This document shows, piece after piece, positions 36,781-44,256 of a stretch of DNA of 64,000 nt. The DNA is from Weeksellaceae bacterium (GTDB taxonomy: Bacteria; Bacteroidota; Bacteroidia; Flavobacteriales; Weeksellaceae): NCBI GenBank assembly GCA_949788275.1, contig OX460916.1, positions 1,302,001-1,366,000 of the forward strand, in the 5' to 3' direction. The translations under genes and the position numbers were made by a program. Each line of letters starts with the position of its first letter. Positions within the stretch are counted from its first letter, which is position 1. The notes under the pieces are model-generated. The model was given only the letters and a program-made list of their open reading frames with translations, was not told the origin of the DNA and made no database searches.

Positions 36781-37677
36781 ATGAATTTTAAACATATTAC
36801 CGTTGCCGGAAGTGGCGTCTTAGGATCTCAAATAGCTTATCAAACCGCCTTTCATGGATATCAAGTTAGTGTATACGATATTAACGATGAAGTCGTTGAA
36901 AAAGCCAAAAAAAGCCTTAAGGTCTTAGAAGAAGACTACAAAAGAGATCTCCATGCAACCCAAGCAGATGTCGATGCCGCAACAGCCCGTATCACCTATT
37001 TTACCAATTTAGCCGAAGCGACTAAAAATGCAGATTTACTGATAGAAGCCATTCCAGAAAATCCAGCGATTAAGATTGATTTTTACGAAAAACTTTCGAA
37101 AGTGGCACCTGAGAAAACGATTTTCGCCACCAACTCGTCTACCTTACTACCTAGTCAGTTTTCCGATTCTACGGGAAGACCAGCTCAATTCGTCGCTTTG
37201 CACTTCGCCAACGAAATCTGGAAACACAACACGGCAGAAGTAATGGGGCATCCAGGCACCGATCAAAAAGTCTTTCAACAAGTCGTTGAATTTGCGAAAA
37301 CCATAGGCATGGTGGCCCTTCCTTTGCATAAAGAACAACCAGGCTATATCTTAAACTCGCTACTAGTGCCTCTATTAGGTGCTGCAACCGATTTATTGGT
37401 AAACGATGTAGCCGATGCTCAAACCATTGATAAAACGTGGATGTTGGCCACGGGAGCACCTACAGGACCTTTTGCGATTATGGATGTGGTTGGAATAACC
37501 ACCCTGTATAACATTAACAAACTAGAGGCCGATGCCACGCAAGACCCCCTTAAATTAAAAACCGTTCAATTTTTAAAAGAAAACTTTATCGATAAAAACA
37601 AATTAGGCGCTGCCAGTGGCGAAGGATTTTACACCTATCCCAACCCAGCCTTTCAATCGCCCGATTTTTTAAAATAA
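36781..37677 (+). CDS. 3-hydroxyacyl-CoA dehydrogenase family protein
   Basis: 298 residues. NAD-binding Rossmann 'ITVAGSGVLGSQIAYQTAFHG' opens the protein; 'FATNSSTLLPSQF' and 'FVALHFANEIWKHNTAEVMGHPGT' are the substrate-binding histidine region of 3-hydroxybutyryl-CoA dehydrogenases; the helical C-terminal dimer domain starts near 190 ('QPGYILNSLLVPLL'). Likely oxidises an acyl-CoA or a short hydroxy acid with NAD. Monocistronic, strong terminator after it. Confidence 0.9.
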   Translation: MNFKHITVAGSGVLGSQIAYQTAFHGYQVSVYDINDEVVEKAKKSLKVLEEDYKRDLHATQADVDAATARITYFTNLAEATKNADLLIEAIPENPAIKIDFYEKLSKVAPEKTIFATNSSTLLPSQFSDSTGRPAQFVALHFANEIWKHNTAEVMGHPGTDQKVFQQVVEFAKTIGMVALPLHKEQPGYILNSLLVPLLGAATDLLVNDVADAQTIDKTWMLATGAPTGPFAIMDVVGITTLYNINKLEADATQDPLKLKTVQFLKENFIDKNKLGAASGEGFYTYPNPAFQSPDFLK

Positions 37678-37688
37678 TTCATTTTCAT

Positions 37689-37719
37689 AAAAGCCCTTCA
37701 TCGGATGAAGGGCTTTTTT
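37689..37719 (+). terminator. Terminator after the hydroxyacyl-CoA dehydrogenase gene
   Basis: AAGCCCTTCA pairs with TGAAGGGCTT, followed by T5. Confidence 0.88.
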
Positions 37720-37731
37720 ATATGTCTATTG

Positions 37732-37855
37732 TGGGCGTCCCCTTTTCTTGTTGTTTTCATCAACAACAAGAAAAGGTCGGGCTTTCCGCACTCGCTTTTT
37801 AGCGCCGTTTCACTTCGCCAAAAAGCTCAGACAAATGCTCCAATCCCTCACGCAA
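37732..37855 (+). repeat. Interspersed repeat, subfamily B, copy 7
   Basis: Left end GGGCGTCCCC, then TCGGGCTTTCCGCACTCGC, right end CAATCCCTCACGCA. A cargo palindrome CCTTTTCTTGTTG/CAACAAGAAAAGG sits near the left end. Confidence 0.8.
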
Positions 37856-37875
37856 AAATGAGGGAATAAAATCAT

Positions 37876-38019
37876 TCATCGACCGTCATTTGTTGTGGAA
37901 AAATGAATCCACTTGCCTATGAAATAATCAACCCATAGTTTCAAATCGTTTAGACGTTGATCAATGCGTTCTTTCTCCAATAAAGGTTGAGATAATAAGT
38001 CTTCTAACTGAATTTTGTA
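37876..38019 (-). pseudogene. Possible gene remnant
   Basis: A 47-codon open frame on the minus strand reads as a charged amphipathic helix ('YKIQLEDLLSQPLLEKERID', 'QRLNDLKLWVDYFIGKW') but has no start codon, being preceded by an in-frame stop. It resembles the C-terminal helix of a larger protein such as a MerR-type regulator; this is a guess. Confidence 0.25.
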
Positions 38020-38076
38020 CGGCTATTTTATGTACAATTAAAATAAAGTAAAATTACTTTGATCATTGCCTTGAAT

Positions 38077-38469
38077 TCATGATTGAGAATCGGATTCATC
38101 ACGATGCAGTGCGACACATGCTCCAGCGATAATCATCCATTGATCTTGAATTTTTTTCCAAGTACGGACATAATTGAATCGATTTTGAATGGGTTGATTC
38201 ATAAAAATAGCCTTCAAATCAAGGGTGACTACCACCACAGCGGAATCTTGATACAGGTGTATAGCTTGATGAAGGATATCATACGCTTCTATATTCATTT
38301 GTTTTAATCGATAGGTCTCTAAATCCATTTCCTTGGTTATAAGCTCACCTGTTGGTCCTATAAACATTAAATCATCATGGATAAGTCTATCCAATGCATC
38401 GACATCCTGCTCTTTCATCGCATTGAGTAAATTGTTTTCGCAGACTTGAATTTGTTCTTTTATATTCAT
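38077..38469 (-). CDS. NTF2-like / DUF4440-type protein
   Basis: 130 residues. 'EQDVDALDRLIHDDLMFIGPTGELITKEM' and 'VRTWKKIQDQWMIIAGACVAL' are the start and end of the cone-shaped NTF2/SnoaL-like fold. Such proteins are small enzymes or ligand binders; no function can be inferred here. Cytosolic, apparently monocistronic. Confidence 0.75.
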   Translation of the reverse strand: MNIKEQIQVCENNLLNAMKEQDVDALDRLIHDDLMFIGPTGELITKEMDLETYRLKQMNIEAYDILHQAIHLYQDSAVVVVTLDLKAIFMNQPIQNRFNYVRTWKKIQDQWMIIAGACVALHRDESDSQS

Positions 38470-38527
38470 CTAATTCGGGTTTTATAATGAAAATTTCACA
38501 CTAGAATGTACATTTTTTTTTATACAT

Positions 38528-38562
38528 AAAAAAACACTTAGCCATTCACTAAGTGTTTTTTA
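38528..38562. terminator. Terminator after the 38593 gene (minus strand)
   Basis: AAAAACACTTA pairs with TAAGTGTTTTT around a nine-base loop. Confidence 0.8.
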
Positions 38563-38592
38563 AGTAAGAAATTTAAGTCGGTTAGCAATTGG

Positions 38593-39252
38593 TTATTTAA
38601 TCGCTTGAATAATCCAGTAAGGCCGACGAACATGTTCGTTTATTTTAGATACTGTATCCTCTTCTCTAAAGTAGACTTTTGGAATTAAAAAACCTGTTTG
38701 AAGAAGTAATTCCTTAATTTCCTCTGGTGTATACAGCACAAAATCATGGTCTATAAATGGTTGTTTTAAAGCAAACTCTTTTTGTATAAGCGTTAATGTA
38801 AGTGTTCCGTTCGGCAACAATCGATTGTAAATTTCGTTTAAAAATGCAAGCGGTTGTTGCCAAAAATAAAAGGTATTCACGGAGAAAAAGTGATTAAAAT
38901 AGTAATTTTGATCAATGACCAATTCATTTTCTGGCGTTAAAGCCAATTCCACATTTCCATTCTGAATTAATCGAAGGTTGTTGTTAGCACATTCGGTCAA
39001 CATAACTGCGGAAGTTTCAAGTCCTAAATAATGCACTTCTTGTTCTTGTGCAAAGAGGTAATTTAAATGCTGCCCATTGCCGAAACCCATTTCCAAAATA
39101 GAATCTTGGCTTGTTAACGGAATTAAATCGATTGTACTATAAATCATTTGGCGATTCGATTCATACATTTGCTCGCCCAATGCACGCCCAAACTCGCCCG
39201 TAGGGCATTTTAATTGGGCGCTTAGCGTTATTTCTGTTAAATATTCTTTCAT
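38593..39252 (-). CDS. Class I SAM-dependent methyltransferase
   Basis: 219 residues. Motif I 'DSILEMGFGNGQHLNYLF', acidic end of strand 2 in 'YLGLETSA', and 'HFFSVNTFYFWQQPLAFLNEIYNRLLPNG' as the post-II region. Third gene of the SIP-MATE-methyltransferase run; its ATG overlaps the MATE stop by four bases. Substrate unknown. Confidence 0.85.
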   Translation of the reverse strand: MKEYLTEITLSAQLKCPTGEFGRALGEQMYESNRQMIYSTIDLIPLTSQDSILEMGFGNGQHLNYLFAQEQEVHYLGLETSAVMLTECANNNLRLIQNGNVELALTPENELVIDQNYYFNHFFSVNTFYFWQQPLAFLNEIYNRLLPNGTLTLTLIQKEFALKQPFIDHDFVLYTPEEIKELLLQTGFLIPKVYFREEDTVSKINEHVRRPYWIIQAIK

Positions 39253-40616
39253 TTTTTATAATTCAAAGCGTTAAGTTGTTTATTTTTTAGTCGTCGCATC
39301 GCCATCAATAAGACGAAAATTCCCAGTATAAAAATAACCCAATCAATGGTTGCGCTTGCCCAATAGATGCTACGAACACCATATATACCTGGTATAATAA
39401 GCATGACGGGAACATAGAAGACTGTTTGTCTTAATAAACTAAGAATAGTGGCTGGTTTAGGTTGCTCTATCGAGGGTAACCAAACCATAGCCATATAGAC
39501 GAACGGCATATTTAATAAGACGCTCATAAAGATTCGGAAATCGTTTAATTGCCCCAAGGTAAATAACTCGTTCGGAATCATAAGTGATAACACAAAAGTG
39601 GGCTTTATCATGACAAAGAGCCAAAAAGGCAATAAAATGGCGAGGCCTGTGAGTGAAAACAGCCAATAAGAATCCATAACACGTTTATAATTACCCGCGC
39701 CATAATTCATACCCGCAACAGGTTGTAAGGCGCGCATTAATCCCCATAAGGGGGTGTTCAATAAGATGAAAAATCGGATAACAGCGGCGTAAAATGTTAG
39801 ATCATCGCCTTTCCCATAATTCGCAAGGGCATTAAAAACAACCACGTTTTGGATGACCATCATCACCATCATAATAAAGGCGGGTAAACCGAGTTGAATC
39901 GTTTGTTTTACAATGGTCTGATCGAGATTGAAGCGCCAAAAATGCGTCTTAAAAGACGCCTTACCTTTTGTATAATACCACATCCCTAAAAGCGTATAAA
40001 TAACCATGGATGCGTTGGTTGCCCAGGCAGCACCTGCGACACCCCAACCGAATGTATCGATAAAAATGGGTTTTAAAATGACATCGACCACCAATCCTAT
40101 CGCAATCATCCATGCTGCTGTCTTCATTTTTCCTTCTGCACGTATCATCATATTCATGGCCAATCCATGAATCCAAAAGAAGGTTCCTAAAATGGTGACT
40201 TTAAAATACGTCACCGCTATAGGGGCAATATCGTCTCTGCCTCCCATCATATAGATTAATTCCTCTGCAAAAATATAGGCCGGAATAATCACCAATGCCG
40301 AACAGATGAGTGTTAATGCATTCGCTGTACCCAAAGCTTTTTTAAGCTTTCCCCCTTCCCCTGCGCCTATCCATATACTAATCGCAGTCCCCAAGCCCGT
40401 ACCAATTAAACTTCCGAATCCCTGGGCTATTTGTGCCAATGGAAATGCAAGCCCCACGGCAGCCAATGCATTTTTACTAATTAAATGGCCTACAAAAATT
40501 CCGTCCAAGAAATTGTTCAACCCATAGAGTACCATAGCCAAAATTGCTGGCCATGCCATTTGCCACATCACCTTAGTCAATTTTCCATTCAGTAACAGTT
40601 CTTTCTGTTTTTCCAT
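39249..40616 (-). CDS. MATE-family efflux transporter
   Basis: 455 residues with about 12 membrane segments. 'MAWPAILAMVLYGLNNFLDGIFVGHLISKNALAAVGLAFPLAQIAQGFGSLIGTG' is the typical MATE start. MATE proteins export drugs or small cationic compounds with Na+ or H+. Its place between a siderophore-interacting protein (6 bases upstream) and a methyltransferase hints at export of a siderophore or its breakdown product; this is inference. Confidence 0.9.
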   Translation of the reverse strand: MEKQKELLLNGKLTKVMWQMAWPAILAMVLYGLNNFLDGIFVGHLISKNALAAVGLAFPLAQIAQGFGSLIGTGLGTAISIWIGAGEGGKLKKALGTANALTLICSALVIIPAYIFAEELIYMMGGRDDIAPIAVTYFKVTILGTFFWIHGLAMNMMIRAEGKMKTAAWMIAIGLVVDVILKPIFIDTFGWGVAGAAWATNASMVIYTLLGMWYYTKGKASFKTHFWRFNLDQTIVKQTIQLGLPAFIMMVMMVIQNVVVFNALANYGKGDDLTFYAAVIRFFILLNTPLWGLMRALQPVAGMNYGAGNYKRVMDSYWLFSLTGLAILLPFWLFVMIKPTFVLSLMIPNELFTLGQLNDFRIFMSVLLNMPFVYMAMVWLPSIEQPKPATILSLLRQTVFYVPVMLIIPGIYGVRSIYWASATIDWVIFILGIFVLLMAMRRLKNKQLNALNYKK

Positions 40617-40622
40617 AATAAA

Positions 40623-41453
40623 CTAAGCTATTTCTTGATTTTCTTGTTGTCGGTCTTTTTGTGAATGATCTTCCGATTTTCCTGTCTTCCAATAGGAATA
40701 CGCATATAATTCATGTTGTTGCCAACCCACCTCTTTTCGCAAATACGTGCGCAACGATTTAACGGTTGAAAATTCGGCGGCGATGTAGCCAAATCGATTG
40801 ATGGTTGGCAATTGGAGGTTTTTCACATACTCAGCCATTTCACTTCCTTTTTCGGGGGTTGGATTGAATAGCCAATGAAAATCGACCATCGCATCCGTCT
40901 CTATCCGCTGAATATCATCTGTCCCGTAGACTTCTAGCACACAGCAAACGGTTGCGGATCGAGGTAAATCTTCCAAAATGGCCGAAATTACGGGAATCGC
41001 TGTTGCATCGCCCACCAAGAGATAATGATCTGCTTTGGTGTAGAGTTCCGTTTTTGCATCGCGCATCATTACCCCTAAACAATCGCCTATTTGGGCATTG
41101 ATTGCCCAAGCCGATGCTGGACCATTTTCGCCATGGGCAACAAAATCGATCCATAGTTCATTATTTGCTAAATCGATACCCCGATGGGTGTAGGTCCGAA
41201 TGCTAGGACTTACCTCTTTGGCTGGGTAAACCCATTCCATTGTTTGGTGATCGATATAGGGAAAATGAATTGTATTCATTCCTGGTGGGGGAATAAATAC
41301 TTTATTATTTACACCAATGGTTGTGTTTTCAAATAAAGGAATATCATCTCCTTCCAAAGTGATGCGGATATAGTGAGGCGTGATATATTCTTTTCGTTTT
41401 AAGTACAACGTACTTTGTATGGTCTTAAATTCTTGGGATTGTTTCTTTTTCAT
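40623..41453 (-). CDS. Siderophore-interacting protein (SIP), FAD-dependent ferric reductase
   Basis: 276 residues from the ATG at 41453; the frame permits one nine codons upstream. FAD-binding 'RTYTHRGIDLANNELWIDF' and 'HGENGPASAWA', then the SIP domain 'HYLLVGDATAIPVISAILEDLP' and 'FGYIAAEFSTVKSLRTYLRKEVGW'. Such cytosolic enzymes reduce iron(III)-siderophore to release iron. A clear paralogue lies at 46181-46966. First gene of its operon, divergent from feoAB. Confidence 0.9.
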   Translation of the reverse strand: MKKKQSQEFKTIQSTLYLKRKEYITPHYIRITLEGDDIPLFENTTIGVNNKVFIPPPGMNTIHFPYIDHQTMEWVYPAKEVSPSIRTYTHRGIDLANNELWIDFVAHGENGPASAWAINAQIGDCLGVMMRDAKTELYTKADHYLLVGDATAIPVISAILEDLPRSATVCCVLEVYGTDDIQRIETDAMVDFHWLFNPTPEKGSEMAEYVKNLQLPTINRFGYIAAEFSTVKSLRTYLRKEVGWQQHELYAYSYWKTGKSEDHSQKDRQQENQEIA

Positions 41454-41491
41454 GACTTCTATTTCAAAAATTCCTTTCAAATATAATAACT

Positions 41492-41514
41492 TTATTTAGA
41501 CTAATTATAAATAA
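41492..41514. promoter_or_regulatory. Palindrome 1 in the SIP/feoA region (possible Fur box)
   Basis: TTATTTA and TAAATAA, seven-base arms with a nine-base centre GACTAATTA. Confidence 0.5.
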
Positions 41515-41527
41515 TGATTTCTTTTGT

Positions 41528-41554
41528 CAATAAATTTAGAACGATTATTTATTG
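41528..41554. promoter_or_regulatory. Palindrome 2 (possible Fur box)
   Basis: CAATAAAT and ATTTATTG, eight-base perfect arms around TTAGAACGATT. Confidence 0.55.
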
Positions 41555-41568
41555 TTAGCTTAATCTAA
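41555..41568. promoter_or_regulatory. Palindrome 3, overlapping the feoA -7 box
   Basis: TTAGCTTAATCTAA, symmetric at 12 of 14 positions; it overlaps the TAATTTTG at 41566-41573. Confidence 0.45.
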
Positions 41569-41573
41569 TTTTG
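41566..41573 (+). promoter_or_regulatory. -7 element of the feoAB promoter
   Basis: TAATTTTG, exact TAnnTTTG, 33 bases before the feoA ATG. Confidence 0.5.
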
Positions 41574-41606
41574 TAATTTTACATCACTAATATAAATCAT
41601 TTATTG

Positions 41607-41864
41607 ATGAATCCTTTAAAACTAACCGCCTTAGAAAAAGGTAAAACAGCCATTATAAAAGGTATAACAAAAGAGTGTGATACGGTATCGCGTCAACGGT
41701 TTTTGGATTTAGGGTTTGTAAGTGGTGCTAAAATAGCCATAGAGAACATTAGTCCATTGGGCGATCCTATTGCCTATTCCATTCATCAAACTCAAATTTG
41801 TCTGCGTAAAATAGATGCCGATAAAATTATCATTGCTATTCTTTCACCTGAAACATCAAAATAA
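41607..41864 (+). CDS. feoA: Ferrous iron transport protein A
   Basis: 85 residues from the ATG at 41607. SH3-like FeoA domain: 'LTALEKGKTAIIKGITKECDTVSRQRFLDLGFVSGAKIAI', 'DPIAYSIHQTQICLRKIDADKI'. Small cytosolic partner of FeoB. One base separates it from feoB. Confidence 0.93.
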   Translation: MNPLKLTALEKGKTAIIKGITKECDTVSRQRFLDLGFVSGAKIAIENISPLGDPIAYSIHQTQICLRKIDADKIIIAILSPETSK

Positions 41865-41865
41865 A

Positions 41866-44043
41866 ATGCTTAAAGATGCCTGCGACATATGTGACCTTAA
41901 CTCAACGGCCGAGTTAAAAAAAATGGGGGAAAGCCAAGGTAAAGAAGACTTTACCATTGCTTTAGCCGGAAATCCCAATACAGGGAAAAGTACCGTTTTT
42001 AACGCCTTAACAGGTCTAAAACAGCATACAGGAAACTGGCCAGGAAAAACCGTTACGCGGGCTGAAGGAAGTTTTTCCTACCACGACAATCGATACAAAA
42101 TCATCGATTTACCTGGAACCTACTCTTTATTGTCGACTTCTGATGATGAGGAAGTAGCCCGAGATTACATCCTTTTCGGACACCCCGACGTAACCATTAT
42201 TGTTGTAGATGCCAGTCGTTTAGAGCGAAACCTAAGCTTGGTTTTGCAAATATTACAGATAACACCCAAGGCTGTTTTATGCCTTAACCTTATGGATGAA
42301 GCGAGAAGGCATCGCATTGAAATCGATAGCCGATCATTGGCACGAGATTTAGGGATTCCGGTCGTAGAAACCAGTGCCCGCCGAAAAGAAGGCATCCAAA
42401 ATTTACTGAATGCCGTGCACTTAGTAGCGACGGGAAAAGTACGTGTCCAACCCAAGCATTTTTTAAAATTAAGTCCAAAAGCAGAGCAATCTTGCCATAC
42501 CATTGAAAAAGCACTGATGGATTTAGATGAAAATTTTCCTAGTCCACAATGGGTTGCCCTTCGCCTGTTGAGCAATGATGAAAGCATCAAAACAGGTTTA
42601 GTCACTGGCGTATTATCCAATAAAATAACCGAAGAACAAGCCTATTTAATTTTAGCACAAGCCACAGCAGCTCAAAAGAATTTAGAGGAAGACTTCACCA
42701 CCAGACTCGCTGAAAACATCTATGCGAAAGCAGCAAAAATTGTAGAGTCAACTGTACAAAGTGATCATAACCAACGTTCATTCCGAGTCGATCGCAAAAT
42801 CGATCAAATTGTTACGAGCCGTTTTTGGGGGTTCCCCATTATGCTGTTACTGCTAGGGGTGATCTTATGGTTAACCATCGCAGGTGCGAATTGGCCTTCA
42901 TCGATGCTGTCGAATTTATTATTAGAGACGGTTTACCCACAGTTAAAAACAGGTGCGGTAAATATAGGGATGCCTGCGTGGATGAGTGGTTTTCTTATCG
43001 ATGGGGTCTATATGGCAACGGCATGGGTAATTGCCGTGATGCTTCCACCCATGGCTATTTTCTTTCCGTTGTTTACTTTGTTGGAAGACTTTGGGTATCT
43101 ACCTCGTGTGGCCTTTAATCTAGACCGTATTTTTCAGAAGGCGGGCGCCCATGGTAAGCAAGCGCTTACCATGAGTATGGGCTTTGGATGTAATGCGGCT
43201 GGTGTGGTCTCCACCCGGATTATCAATAGTCCACGGGAAAAATTAATCGCCATTATTACCAATAATTTTTCGTTGTGTAATGGTCGTTGGCCCACACAAA
43301 TACTCATTGCAACCATTTTTATTGGAGCCATGGTATCCAAGCCATGGAGCAGTACAATCGCCACTTTTTCAGTCATCGGCATTGTTTTATTAGGGATCGG
43401 TTTTTCATTTTTCACCTCTTGGCTTTTGTCGAAAACGATGTTGAAAGGAGAATCTTCGTTTTTTACGTTAGAGCTTCCTCCCTACCGTCCGCCTCAGTTT
43501 TGGCAAACCATTTATACATCGCTTATAGACCGTACGCTCATCGTACTTTGGCGAGCTGTTGTTTTTGCAGCACCTGCGGGAGCGATTATCTGGTTAATCT
43601 CAAATATTTCGATTGGGGATACAAGTATCGCTGTCCATGTCATCGACTTTTTGAATCCATTTGGTCTAATCTTGGGGTTAAATGGCGTAATTTTATTAGC
43701 CTACATTGTGGCTATACCAGCCAATGAAATTGTGATTCCTACCATATTAATGCTTTCGGCCATGGTTTTAGGCGATGCAACGATTGGCGAGGGGGCTGGT
43801 GTTATGTTTGAAACATCGAATGCCGAAATTAAATGGATATTAGTGGCTACGGGCTGGACAACCCTAACGGCTATTAACCTTATGTTGTTTAGTTTATTAC
43901 ACAACCCATGCAGCACAACAATTTACACAATTTATAAAGAGACCAACAGTACAAAATGGACTATTGTAGCGAGTATTCTTCCCGTTATTTATGGGATTAT
44001 CGTTTGTTTTATCATTGCCCAATTGTGGTATTTGTTCAATTAG
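41866..44043 (+). CDS. feoB: Ferrous iron transporter FeoB
   Basis: 725 residues from the ATG at 41866; upstream codons would overlap feoA. N-terminal G domain: G1 'GNPNTGKST' (35-43), G3 'DLPGTYSL' (81-88), G4 'NLMD'. Membrane part from about 320 with 'LEDFGYLPRVAF', 'MGFGCNAAGVVSTRII', 'NNFSLCNGRWPT' and a second Gate segment. Imports Fe2+ across the inner membrane. A short Cys-x2-Cys (residues 6-9) precedes the G domain. Confidence 0.96.
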   Translation: MLKDACDICDLNSTAELKKMGESQGKEDFTIALAGNPNTGKSTVFNALTGLKQHTGNWPGKTVTRAEGSFSYHDNRYKIIDLPGTYSLLSTSDDEEVARDYILFGHPDVTIIVVDASRLERNLSLVLQILQITPKAVLCLNLMDEARRHRIEIDSRSLARDLGIPVVETSARRKEGIQNLLNAVHLVATGKVRVQPKHFLKLSPKAEQSCHTIEKALMDLDENFPSPQWVALRLLSNDESIKTGLVTGVLSNKITEEQAYLILAQATAAQKNLEEDFTTRLAENIYAKAAKIVESTVQSDHNQRSFRVDRKIDQIVTSRFWGFPIMLLLLGVILWLTIAGANWPSSMLSNLLLETVYPQLKTGAVNIGMPAWMSGFLIDGVYMATAWVIAVMLPPMAIFFPLFTLLEDFGYLPRVAFNLDRIFQKAGAHGKQALTMSMGFGCNAAGVVSTRIINSPREKLIAIITNNFSLCNGRWPTQILIATIFIGAMVSKPWSSTIATFSVIGIVLLGIGFSFFTSWLLSKTMLKGESSFFTLELPPYRPPQFWQTIYTSLIDRTLIVLWRAVVFAAPAGAIIWLISNISIGDTSIAVHVIDFLNPFGLILGLNGVILLAYIVAIPANEIVIPTILMLSAMVLGDATIGEGAGVMFETSNAEIKWILVATGWTTLTAINLMLFSLLHNPCSTTIYTIYKETNSTKWTIVASILPVIYGIIVCFIIAQLWYLFN

Positions 44044-44116
44044 AAATGTGAAACTAAGGGGCTAAATGAAAGAAGAGTAGACTATAGTAGCCTTGCGATA
44101 GTCTATTCACTGTTTT

Positions 44117-44236
44117 TGCGTGAGGGATTGAAGCATTTGTTTGAGCTTTGGGTGAAGTGAAACGGAACCTAAAGCGAGTGCGAAAAGCCCGACCTTTGCT
44201 TGTTGTTGACGCAGACAACAAGCAAAGGACACGCCC
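44117..44236 (-). repeat. Interspersed repeat, subfamily B, copy 8
   Basis: Minus strand: GGGCGTGTCC, TCGGGCTTTTCGCACTCGC, CAATCCCTCACGCA, with the same inner AAAGCTCAAACAAATGCTT segment as copies 7 and 9. Cargo palindrome TTGCTTGTTGT/ACAACAAGCAA. It lies after feoB. Confidence 0.8.
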
Positions 44237-44256
44237 TAAATAAAATCTGGACGTTT

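Noticed and set aside
41815-41865. In-frame 5' extension of feoB into feoA
   Set aside because: It is a shadow of the feoA 3' end; the ATG at 41866, one base after the feoA stop, fits the operon.
42165-42620. 151-codon minus-strand frame inside feoB
   Set aside because: Opposite the FeoB G domain; composition is that of a shadow.
43287-43727. 146-codon plus-strand frame inside feoB
   Set aside because: Out of frame within the membrane part; cysteine- and histidine-rich in the way of a shifted frame.
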